DNA of 64,000 bases, from contig CAYFYB010000004.1 of the NCBI GenBank assembly GCA_964347345.1, forward strand, positions 15,919 through 79,918, in the 5' to 3' direction. The DNA comes from JAJISG01 sp964347345. GTDB taxonomy: Archaea > Thermoplasmatota > Thermoplasmata > RBG-16-68-12 > JAJISG01. The position numbers and the translations under genes are program-made. How positions within the stretch are numbered: position 1 is the stretch's first letter; each line of letters opens with the position of its first letter. Below the pieces are notes generated by a model, which made no database searches, was not told the origin of the DNA, and was given only the letters and a program-made list of their open reading frames with translations. Positions 31,947 to 39,050 of the stretch are shown piece by piece.

Positions 31947-33527
31947 ATGGATAGCAAAGGGATACCCGAGGACATCCAGACTTTCTTCAGAGGAAAGGGA
32001 GGTCACTCCCTCATCGTGAAGGGTTCGGCGGGTACTGGCAAGACGACATTGGCTCTCCAGCTGATTGAGGAACTGGAGGACATCCCGGGGAGCTACTACC
32101 TAAGCATCCGAGTTTCCGACGAGTCCCTCTACAACCAGTTCCCTTGGCTCAGGGAGAAGGTCAGGAAATCGGACCTTCTGAAAGTGGGCCGGGGCTTTCT
32201 CAGGAGCTTCGAGGAGGCGGACGAGGAGGAGATGGAGAGGATAAGGAAGGCCCGCAGCCTCCTCAGAGAGGTCTCAGAGGACGAGGTGCGGGTGACCAGG
32301 GTGGACAGGACTGAGCTGAACAAGCTGGAGGGCCGCCTCGAGATGGGCCAGGAGGGAGACGAGATATACGAGAAGGTGGGGGAGGGGGAGGTGGTGGATG
32401 ACAGCGTCGTCTTCGACCTCGGTTCCGACCTTCCGGAGATTGACCTAGCCTACGATGCCATAGAGAGGAACCTCCCCCGGAAGAGCCTTCTCATCATTGA
32501 CAGCATCGACGCCCTCAGCGAGAGGTACGGCATCCATCCGGCCAAACTCATCAACACCATCCAGAAGGACCTGGTGGAGAACAGCAATGCCAACGTTGTG
32601 TACGTGCTGGAGGGTAGCGGTGAGACGAAGCTAGACTACCTGGGAGACGGTGTTATGGAGATGAAGGATGAGGAGGCACATGGGCGCCGCATACGTCTTC
32701 TTTTGGTGGAGAAGCTGAGAGGCCGGGAGATCTCCCAGCACAAGTACGTTTACACCCTCAAGGATGGGCGAGTAAGAGCCTTCTCATACCTCCCGCTGGA
32801 GGCTAAGGGCCGGGCCAGGAGGTGGAAACCCGTCAGGGACAAGGCCAAGAGGGTGTCAACAGGCAACGAGGCCCTGGATCAGCTCGTTGGGGGCCTAGGA
32901 AGAGGCGACATCATATCCATACAGGTGGATGTGAACGTGCCCAACGAGTTCGTTGACCCCCTCCTCATCGGGCTCATTGCCAACTTCTGCCGACTGGGGA
33001 GGGGCGTAGCCTTCGTCCCCCCTAGGAAGACTACCGCGGACTTCGTGAGGGATGCCATCAGACTGTACACCGGAGAGGAGGCCTTCGACACCTACGTCAG
33101 GGTCTTCGAGTCCTCCCCCCTTGGCAGCCTGGAGAGCAGCAAGAACGCCCTTCAGATGGAGGGTTCTAGCGTGGAGACCGACCTGAAGTGGAGCACCGTT
33201 GAGTACAACCTGAGTGGTGCCAAACATCCCTTCCTCTCCCTGATGGCCTTCGACACCCTGGAGGCGGTGTACGGCGAGGCTGTCTCCTCCGAGATGACGG
33301 GGCACTTCTCCTCGATTAGGAAGTCTCAGGACATCTTCGTGGGCCTGACCTCTCCCACCTGCAAGTCCGCAGAGGCTGTGGCGAACGCCTCCTCGGTGCA
33401 CCTGAGGGTGGAAAACGTGGACGGCTGCATCCTGATCTTCGGGGAGAAGCCCTACACCGGCTTTTACAACCTCTCTTTTGACTACCGTAAGGGCTGCCCG
33501 AAGGCCGTTATCACTCAGATTGTCTGA
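31947..33527 (+). CDS. KaiC-like RecA-superfamily ATPase with a degenerate second domain
   Basis: About 526 residues. The first RecA-like domain has Walker A GSAGTGKTT (residues about 28-36) and Walker B SLLIIDSID (near 185), with a charged helical insertion between them. The second domain begins STGNEALDQLVGGLGRGDII, the usual KaiC entry, but where Walker A should follow it reads QVDVNVPNEFV, so it should not bind ATP in the ordinary way. The role is probably signalling or regulation, as in archaeal GvpD- or KaiC-like proteins. ATG 31947 fits the TATA box near 31900-31909 better than ATG 31920. Confidence 0.82.
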   Translation: MDSKGIPEDIQTFFRGKGGHSLIVKGSAGTGKTTLALQLIEELEDIPGSYYLSIRVSDESLYNQFPWLREKVRKSDLLKVGRGFLRSFEEADEEEMERIRKARSLLREVSEDEVRVTRVDRTELNKLEGRLEMGQEGDEIYEKVGEGEVVDDSVVFDLGSDLPEIDLAYDAIERNLPRKSLLIIDSIDALSERYGIHPAKLINTIQKDLVENSNANVVYVLEGSGETKLDYLGDGVMEMKDEEAHGRRIRLLLVEKLRGREISQHKYVYTLKDGRVRAFSYLPLEAKGRARRWKPVRDKAKRVSTGNEALDQLVGGLGRGDIISIQVDVNVPNEFVDPLLIGLIANFCRLGRGVAFVPPRKTTADFVRDAIRLYTGEEAFDTYVRVFESSPLGSLESSKNALQMEGSSVETDLKWSTVEYNLSGAKHPFLSLMAFDTLEAVYGEAVSSEMTGHFSSIRKSQDIFVGLTSPTCKSAEAVANASSVHLRVENVDGCILIFGEKPYTGFYNLSFDYRKGCPKAVITQIV

Positions 33528-33604
33528 TTTTAAGGCGGAAAATGAGTCTCACCTCTGATAACTGAATAGAAATATGCTTAAATCGGACCATTCATCGAAG
33601 CCCG

Positions 33605-33949
33605 ATGAGGGAGAAGAACATCTCACGTCTCCTGACAGACGACTATGCTGAAAGGATTCTCGTTGCAACCCACGAAAACCCTCGGTCTGTCCAGGAGATC
33701 AGTGACAAGTACGATATCCCCATTGCTGCCTGTTACCGCAAGATTCATGAGCTTGAGGACGCGGGTTTTCTCAAGTGTGCAAAGATTGTCACCACCCCGA
33801 AGGGCAAGACCATGAAGCTATACCAGGCTACGCTGAGGAGCGCCCACTTGCTCTACGAGGACGGGTCCTTCAAGGTAAAGTTCGAGTTCGAGCAGGATAG
33901 CACAATCAACGGCAAGTGGATCGAACTCAACAGTGCTCTGAACAACTAG
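33605..33949 (+). CDS. Winged-helix transcriptional regulator, paralogue A
   Basis: 114 residues. A winged helix of ArsR type runs from LLTDDYAERILVAT through EISDKYDIPIAACYRKIHELEDAG (recognition helix) to a wing TTPKGKTMKLY; a beta-rich tail follows. It is paralogous to the regulator at 35907, with LLTD at the same residue and AACYRKI conserved. A TATA box, GCTTAAAT, lies at 33576-33583. It sits just upstream of the redox genes and may control them or itself. Confidence 0.85.
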   Translation: MREKNISRLLTDDYAERILVATHENPRSVQEISDKYDIPIAACYRKIHELEDAGFLKCAKIVTTPKGKTMKLYQATLRSAHLLYEDGSFKVKFEFEQDSTINGKWIELNSALNN

Positions 33950-33999
33950 TTATCTGATTCATTTCTGCTCTGCGGATACTTCCCACCCTTGGTGGAAGG

Positions 34000-34007
34000 T
34001 TTAATAA
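34000..34007 (+). promoter_or_regulatory. TATA box upstream of thioredoxin reductase
   Basis: GGTTTAATAAAG at this place predicts a TSS near 34029. A near-perfect Shine-Dalgarno sequence, GAGGTGATC, follows at 34035-34043. Both lie downstream of the only standard in-frame start codon (TTG 33989), which argues for the CTG at 34046. Confidence 0.55.
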
Positions 34008-34045
34008 AGGCTGGAGAATTTCAAAGGGTCTGTAGAGGTGATCGT

Positions 34046-34963
34046 CTGACCTACGACATTATTGTCATTGGTTCTGGACCCGCGGGCCTCACTGCGGCCG
34101 TCTACGCTACCCGAGGTAACCTTAGCACCCTCGTAATCGCCGGCTCCCAGTATGGTGGCCAGCTGATGCTGACTACTGAGGTTGAGAACTACCCGGGCTT
34201 CCCCAGCGGCGTTCAGGGTCCAGAGCTCATGGACCTGATGATTAAGCAGGCGGAGAGGTTTGACGCGCAGTTCATATATGACGATGTCTCCAGGGTGGAC
34301 TTTGGGGGCCGCCCCTTTAGGGTCTACACTGGCGAGAAGGAGCACCTGGGCAGGAGCGTCATCATCTCTACTGGAGCGTCCGCAAGGTGGCTTGGCCTTG
34401 AGTCCGAGGAGAAGTTGAGGGGACGCGGGGTGTCCAGCTGTGCTACCTGCGATGGGCACTTTTTCAAGGATAAGGATGTCCTCGTCGTCGGTGGTGGCGA
34501 CAGCGCGATGGAGGAGGCCCTCTTCCTCTCGCGGTTGGTCAATAGAGTAAGGGTCATCCACCGTCGGGACAAGCTGCGAGCCAGTAAGATTATGCAGGAG
34601 AGGGCTTTCAAGAATCCCAAGATCGACTTCCTCTGGGACTCGGTTGTCGTGGATGTCCTTGGAGGGGAGAAGGTTGAGGGTGCGCGCGTCAGGAATGTGA
34701 AGACTGGGGAGGAGAAGGATCTCGCCTGCGATGGCGTGTTCATCGCCATAGGCCACGAGCCCAACACCGGCATCTTCAAGAATCAGTTGGAGATGGACAA
34801 GAAGGGCTACATCAAGGTCTGGGACCACACGCGGAGCAGTGTGGAAGGTATCTTCGTAGCCGGCGACGTTCATGACTACCGATATAGGCAGGCAGTGACG
34901 GCCGCCGGCTTTGGCTGCATGGCGGCCATGGATGCAGAGAAGTGGCTGGAGGCCCAGGACTAG
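34046..34963 (+). CDS. trxB: Thioredoxin reductase (probable CTG start)
   Basis: About 305 residues. FAD site YDIIVIGSGPAGLTAA, GGQLMLTTEVENYPG, the redox-active CATC in SSCATCDGHFF, the pyridine-nucleotide site VLVVGGGDSAMEEA with HRR downstream (NADPH-type), and GIFVAGDV near the end. It reduces thioredoxin-like partners. No ATG, GTG or TTG exists between the promoter and the Rossmann strand. CTG 34046 stands 2 nt after GAGGTGATC and gives an N-terminus of ordinary length. TTG 33989 is the alternative if the TATA match is false. The methionine-sulfoxide reductase gene follows by 1 nt. Confidence 0.9.
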   Translation: MTYDIIVIGSGPAGLTAAVYATRGNLSTLVIAGSQYGGQLMLTTEVENYPGFPSGVQGPELMDLMIKQAERFDAQFIYDDVSRVDFGGRPFRVYTGEKEHLGRSVIISTGASARWLGLESEEKLRGRGVSSCATCDGHFFKDKDVLVVGGGDSAMEEALFLSRLVNRVRVIHRRDKLRASKIMQERAFKNPKIDFLWDSVVVDVLGGEKVEGARVRNVKTGEEKDLACDGVFIAIGHEPNTGIFKNQLEMDKKGYIKVWDHTRSSVEGIFVAGDVHDYRYRQAVTAAGFGCMAAMDAEKWLEAQD

Positions 34964-34964
34964 G

Positions 34965-35441
34965 ATGTCAACGCGTCCAAGCTTCCAGGAGGCCCTCAGT
35001 CAAATCACGCCGCTCCTTCAGGCGGAGAAGCATCCCGAAGCCTTGCTCCAGGGGGTCGTCGACTTCCTCTTCGAGGTATCTCCTGACTATTCCTGGGTAG
35101 GCATCTACCTGCTGGATGGGGAGGAGCTTGTCTTGGCAGCATGGCAGGGTCATGAGGTAACGGAGCACGCGAGAATACCTGTGAGCCGTGGGGTTTGTGG
35201 TCTGGCCGCCAGGGCTGGGATGGTCGTCAACGTCCCTGATGTCAGCGAGGACCCCCGGTATCTGATGTGTTTCCCCAGCACAAGGTCCGAACTCGTGGTT
35301 CCCATACTGGGTTCTGGCGGTGTGCTCGGGGAGATAGACATCGATAGCGACGAGCTGGCGGCCTTCCGCCAGGAGGACGAGGCTTTCTTGAAGGCTGTGG
35401 CGGAACGACTGGCGAAGATCTTGGAGTCCATGCCACCTTAG
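34965..35441 (+). CDS. msrC: GAF-domain free methionine-(R)-sulfoxide reductase
   Basis: 158 residues, a single GAF domain of the fRMsr type: WVGIYLLDG, IPVSRGVCG with Cys78, NVPDVSEDPRYLMC with Cys102, SELVVPI and GEIDIDSDE. The 24-residue spacing of the two cysteines equals that of C94 and C118 in E. coli YebR, C118 being the catalytic one; the third YebR cysteine is not present. It reduces free Met-R-sulfoxide with electrons from thioredoxin. The start 1 nt after trxB ties it to its reductase. Confidence 0.85.
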   Translation: MSTRPSFQEALSQITPLLQAEKHPEALLQGVVDFLFEVSPDYSWVGIYLLDGEELVLAAWQGHEVTEHARIPVSRGVCGLAARAGMVVNVPDVSEDPRYLMCFPSTRSELVVPILGSGGVLGEIDIDSDELAAFRQEDEAFLKAVAERLAKILESMPP

Positions 35442-35490
35442 TCCCTAAACTTGATATGTGGCCCCCCACCTGATGACTACGAGGGATATG

Positions 35491-35796
35491 ATGGCGGAGG
35501 AAGTACCTGTAGCCAGGGTCGAAGAGATTCCCCCTGGCTCCGGAAGGGTCGTGGAGGCTGCGGGGAAGACCCTGGCGGTCTTCAATGTGAACGGTAGTTT
35601 CCATGTGATTGACAATGAATGTCTCCACCGCGGGGGGCCCCTAGGCGAGGGTCTCCTGGAGAAGAATGTGGTCACGTGTCCGTGGCATGGTTGGGAGTAC
35701 GATGTCATCACGGGTTCTAATGCATTCAACCCTGGCTTGAAGGTCAACGCGTACAAGGTTACGGTCAAGGACGGGGAGATCAGAATCACTCTCTGA
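35491..35796 (+). CDS. Rieske [2Fe-2S] ferredoxin-like protein
   Basis: About 101 residues, with the Rieske ligands in CLHRGG and, 17 residues on, CPWHGWEYD (C-x-H...C-x2-H). It is a soluble Rieske ferredoxin of the kind that serves oxygenases or nitrite reductase (NirD-like). Candidate starts are ATG 35473, 35488 and 35491; a TATA-like AACTTGATATG at 35447-35457 and GAGGG at 35481 favour 35491. It lies between trxB/msrC and a winged-helix paralogue; no partner oxygenase is in view. Confidence 0.85.
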   Translation: MAEEVPVARVEEIPPGSGRVVEAAGKTLAVFNVNGSFHVIDNECLHRGGPLGEGLLEKNVVTCPWHGWEYDVITGSNAFNPGLKVNAYKVTVKDGEIRITL

Positions 35797-35906
35797 GTCC
35801 CGAAGATGATAATCACTGGCTGATAATCGAATGACAACGCTTAAATACTGAAAAGCGCAATCGCCTGTTTCCACGTAGCAGGGGTTTCAAAGTGGAGGAC
35901 AGGCTA

Positions 35907-36254
35907 ATGAACCCGTTGGAGGCTTCCCAACTCCTCACAGACGAATACAGTGCCAAGATTTTACTGGCCACGTACAAGAGAAAGATCAGCGCTCAGGAAA
36001 TCAGCGCGCGCTACGGGATACCCATCGCGGCCTGCTACCGCAAGATCCGCATCCTGGAAGAGGCCGGGTTGATAGCGTGTGTGGACAGAGTTCTGACCCA
36101 GAAGGGGAAGAGGAAGAACCTGTACACCTCAAGGCTGAAGAATGCCTACATCTTCTTCGAGAATGGCAGGCTCAGGGCCCGGTTCCAGCTTGTATCGGGG
36201 GCTATCAAGGACTTTGGCGGTGACTGGACGGGGGCTGACGTCGTCACGAAGTAA
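35907..36254 (+). CDS. Winged-helix transcriptional regulator, paralogue B
   Basis: 115 residues, closely similar to the gene at 33605: LLTDEYSAKILLAT, EISARYGIPIAACYRKI, and a wing with TQKGKRKNLY. The ATG at 35907 has GGAGG about 8 nt upstream and places LLTD at the same residue as in the paralogue, so I prefer it to GTG 35892. A TATA box, GCTTAAATA, at 35839-35847 resembles that of paralogue A. It closes a redox cluster bracketed by the two regulators. Confidence 0.85.
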   Translation: MNPLEASQLLTDEYSAKILLATYKRKISAQEISARYGIPIAACYRKIRILEEAGLIACVDRVLTQKGKRKNLYTSRLKNAYIFFENGRLRARFQLVSGAIKDFGGDWTGADVVTK

Positions 36255-36331
36255 GCCTGCTATCGGTATTTTATCATTTTTGAGAATAGCGTCTTTAGAT
36301 TTAAGTAGTCCACCAGTACCTCGCGCTTCTG

Positions 36332-36463
36332 ATGAGGATAAGGCTCAGAAAAATCCTCCCGGACGGACGAAGCGTCAGGTTTGACAAGGAAGAGGACGAG
36401 AAGGACATACTGACGCTCAACATCATCGTCTGGAAGGAGGCAAGGGCCAGAACCCGGGTCTAG
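36332..36463 (+). CDS. 43-residue hypothetical protein, leaderless
   Basis: A short ATG frame with a TATA box (GATTTAAGTAG, about 36297-36306) about 30 nt upstream, giving a leaderless transcript. It begins MRIRLRKILPDGRSVRF and is rich in basic and acidic residues. There is no recognisable family. The promoter spacing supports expression. Confidence 0.5.
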   Translation: MRIRLRKILPDGRSVRFDKEEDEKDILTLNIIVWKEARARTRV

Positions 36464-36477
36464 CCCCCTCTCCTTTC

Positions 36478-37041
36478 TCAGCCTCCTTCGACGGTAACCA
36501 CTTTCCCATCGACCACGTCGACCCTGAGCAGCGTCTTTATGGGGAGGCCGATCTCCTTCTCCAGCTCGGTTTTGTCCTCCATCTTGTCGAAGACCACTAG
36601 CACGTCCACGACCTCGGCTCCCGCTACCCGTAGGGCTTCCACGACGGCTCTCAGGGTCCCACCGGTACTTACGACGTCGTCCACAAAGACAACTCGGTCG
36701 CCCGGCTTGACGAAGTTCAGGTATAGGTCTCCCTTGGAGTAGCCTGTCACCTGCCTGACAGACACCTCCCCCGGAAGGCCGTACTTCTTCTTCCTAAGGA
36801 ATACGTAGGGCTTACCTGTCCTGACGCTGAGGAGAGCAGCGAGTGGGAAGCCCATGGCCTCGGCCGTAACAATACAGTCACAATCGAAGTTGCCCACCTG
36901 GAGAAGAGCTTCCACAACTTCTTGTAAGACCACAGGGTCAGCAGGCGGAATCCCATCTGTTATGGAATGCACGAAGTAGTTGTACTCACCGAACTTAACC
37001 ACAGGCGTCTCGTGCAGGCTTCTCTTCAACATCTCAAGCAT
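36478..37041 (-). CDS. hpt: Purine phosphoribosyltransferase (hypoxanthine/adenine type, archaeal Hpt)
   Basis: 187 residues. PRPP loop VVFVDDVVSTGGTL near residue 115, CIVTAEAMGFPLA and FLRKKKYGLPGE, typical of archaeal PRTases annotated as hypoxanthine/guanine or adenine PRTase. It joins a free purine base to PRPP. The start is ATG 37041, directly after a perfect ribosome site GAGGTGATCC that lies over the end of the deaminase gene; a longer frame starts earlier. As third gene of the salvage operon, it would turn the hypoxanthine released by the phosphorylase into IMP. Confidence 0.88.
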   Translation of the reverse strand: MLEMLKRSLHETPVVKFGEYNYFVHSITDGIPPADPVVLQEVVEALLQVGNFDCDCIVTAEAMGFPLAALLSVRTGKPYVFLRKKKYGLPGEVSVRQVTGYSKGDLYLNFVKPGDRVVFVDDVVSTGGTLRAVVEALRVAGAEVVDVLVVFDKMEDKTELEKEIGLPIKTLLRVDVVDGKVVTVEGG

Positions 37042-37045
37042 AGGA

Positions 37046-38299
37046 TCACCTCGACACCACATCTTCTGCGACCTTTTGCGCTCTTCTTATGATCTCCATC
37101 TCCCCCTTTACACGGCGTCCTTTCATCAGAACCTTGCCGTCGCAGATCACTGTGTCTACCACCGAAGCATTGGCGGAGTAGACGACGTTAGAGTTGAGGT
37201 TGAAAAGTGGCACCATCTCTGGTCTTCGCAGGTCAAGCAGCGCCACGTCGGCGAGCCTGCCCTCCTCAACGGTCCCGGCCGGGATCCCCAAGGCGTCGGC
37301 ACCTCCCCTGGTGGCCATGTGCAATGCATCCTCAGCTCGCAAGGACGTGGGCTGGCCAGTGTAGAACTTCTGCAGCAGAGAGGCCAACTTCATGGCCTCG
37401 AACATGTCCAGATTGTTGTTGGAGGACGCTCCGTCCGTCCCCAGCGCTGCGTTCACTCCAGCAGCCTTCATGGCCTCAAAGGGGAATGCTCTGCCCACAG
37501 CCAGCTTCATGTTCGATGTGGGATTGTGAACCGCGCTGACCCCCCTTTCGCCCAAGAGCCTGACATCCGACTGCGTCAGCCACACGCAGTGGGCCGCCAC
37601 CAGCCATGGACCAAGAAAGCCCATATCATCCAGGGCACGAGCGGGACCCTTTCCATACATTTCTTCGGACTGCTTCAGCTCCTTCTCCGTCTCAGCCAGG
37701 TGGAAGTGGACCTTGAGCCCCTCATCCACCGCCATCCCCACGATGCTCTCCAGCGTTCCGCGAGAGACGGTATAGATGGCGTGGGGACCGAGGGCCGCCG
37801 AGAGCCTGCTTGACTTGAGTCCGGAAACGAAGCGCAAGATGTTCTCCGTGGCCTTCAGTTCCCTCTCCGCTCTCTCCTCGTCGAAGAGGTCTATGACACC
37901 ATAGCTGAGGAAAGCCCTCATACCCATGTCGAGAACAGCCCTCGCCGCTTCCTCCATGCAGAAATACATGTCGTTGAAGGTGGTGGTCCCCCCCTTGATC
38001 ATTTCCAGACATGCGAGCTTCGTCCCCCAGTAGACGTCCTCCGCGGTGAGCTTCGCCTCAAGAGGCCATATCCTTCCCTCCAGCCACTCCTGCAGGTTCA
38101 TGTCATCTGCGTAGCTGCGGAAGAGGGTCATGGCCGCGTGGGTATGGGCATTTATCAGACCGGGGATGCAAGCCTTACCCTCCCCCTCGATAACGACGTC
38201 TGCCTCTCGAGCGGGCCCAATCTCCGTTATGAGATTGTCCTCGATGTATACACTCGTTTCCTCCCCCTCAAGGAGGACATGTTTCAGGAGAATGCTCAC
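37046..38299 (-). CDS. mtaD: 5'-deoxyadenosine/methylthioadenosine/SAH deaminase
   Basis: 417 residues of the amidohydrolase superfamily. Metal and catalytic residues are visible: NAHTHAAM, the histidine in VHFHLAETE, AAHCVWL and GTDGASSNN. This is the MtaD/DadD type, deaminating 5'-methylthioadenosine, 5'-deoxyadenosine or S-adenosylhomocysteine to the inosine form. It overlaps the phosphorylase by 4 nt upstream and is followed by the PRTase after 4 nt. The neighbours favour recycling of SAM by-products. Confidence 0.9.
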   Translation of the reverse strand: MSILLKHVLLEGEETSVYIEDNLITEIGPAREADVVIEGEGKACIPGLINAHTHAAMTLFRSYADDMNLQEWLEGRIWPLEAKLTAEDVYWGTKLACLEMIKGGTTTFNDMYFCMEEAARAVLDMGMRAFLSYGVIDLFDEERAERELKATENILRFVSGLKSSRLSAALGPHAIYTVSRGTLESIVGMAVDEGLKVHFHLAETEKELKQSEEMYGKGPARALDDMGFLGPWLVAAHCVWLTQSDVRLLGERGVSAVHNPTSNMKLAVGRAFPFEAMKAAGVNAALGTDGASSNNNLDMFEAMKLASLLQKFYTGQPTSLRAEDALHMATRGGADALGIPAGTVEEGRLADVALLDLRRPEMVPLFNLNSNVVYSANASVVDTVICDGKVLMKGRRVKGEMEIIRRAQKVAEDVVSR

Positions 38300-39018
38300 A
38301 GAATCGCCTCCAGAAACGTAGCGAGAACCCTCCTGAGGGTTTCGGCATTCTCCTTCTGGACCTCCACTATGGCCTCATAGGTCAGAGCCTCGTCTACTAT
38401 GCCGTGGCAGTAATTGTCAACGCTGCAGAGAGCTGCATATGGGACGTTGAGTTCCTTGGATAAGGTGGCCTCGGAAGCCATCGTCATTCCCACCACGTCC
38501 CCAAACTCTCTCATGAGGCGTATCTCCGCCCTTGTCTCCAGCCTGGGACCCCTCGTCTGAACGTACACCCCCCCGTCGTGGACGGGAACGCCACAGTCTC
38601 GGGCAGCCGTCACGAGCGCCTTCCTCAGGGAGGGGTCCAGTTCCGGTGTCACGTGGACAACCTCCTCGTCATGGTAGGTAGGGACTTCCCAAGGGGACAG
38701 GTAGTCGTCGGGGACAACCAGCTCACCGGGCTTGACCTCTAGCTGTAGAGAGCCCACAGAGGATGTGCTCACCACCCTCTCCACCCCGGCCTCCTTGATG
38801 GCCCAGAGATTTGCTTTATGGTTGATTCTGTGGGGTGGTATTCTGTGTCTCGGTCCATGGCGGGCTAAGAAGGCCACCTCCCTGCTGCCGAAAGAGCCTA
38901 CCTCCAGGGGTGCCGAGGGCTTACCGTGAGGCGTGGAGACCACACGGGACTCCTCGACCTCTAGGAGGCCAGACCTGTAGAGGCCGGATCCTCCTATTAT
39001 GGCAAGGCGAGGCTTCAC
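38296..39018 (-). CDS. mtnP: Methylthioadenosine/methylthioinosine phosphorylase family
   Basis: 240 residues, PNP/MTAP fold: LAIIGGSGLY at the start, the phosphate-binding ARHGPRHRIPPH and INHKANLWAI, VYVQTRGPRLET, and GMTMASEATLSKEL. The purine-site stretch reads SVDNYCHGI where MTAP would show paired aspartates. Together with the deaminase downstream, this points to a 6-oxopurine nucleoside such as methylthioinosine, though I cannot prove specificity. GTG 39018 lies about 27 nt from TATA box CTTTAATC (39042-39049, reverse), hence leaderless. It is first in the salvage operon. Confidence 0.88.
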   Translation of the reverse strand: MKPRLAIIGGSGLYRSGLLEVEESRVVSTPHGKPSAPLEVGSFGSREVAFLARHGPRHRIPPHRINHKANLWAIKEAGVERVVSTSSVGSLQLEVKPGELVVPDDYLSPWEVPTYHDEEVVHVTPELDPSLRKALVTAARDCGVPVHDGGVYVQTRGPRLETRAEIRLMREFGDVVGMTMASEATLSKELNVPYAALCSVDNYCHGIVDEALTYEAIVEVQKENAETLRRVLATFLEAIL

Positions 39019-39050
39019 GCGGGTCCCTAAATGCTACCGTTGATTAAAGG

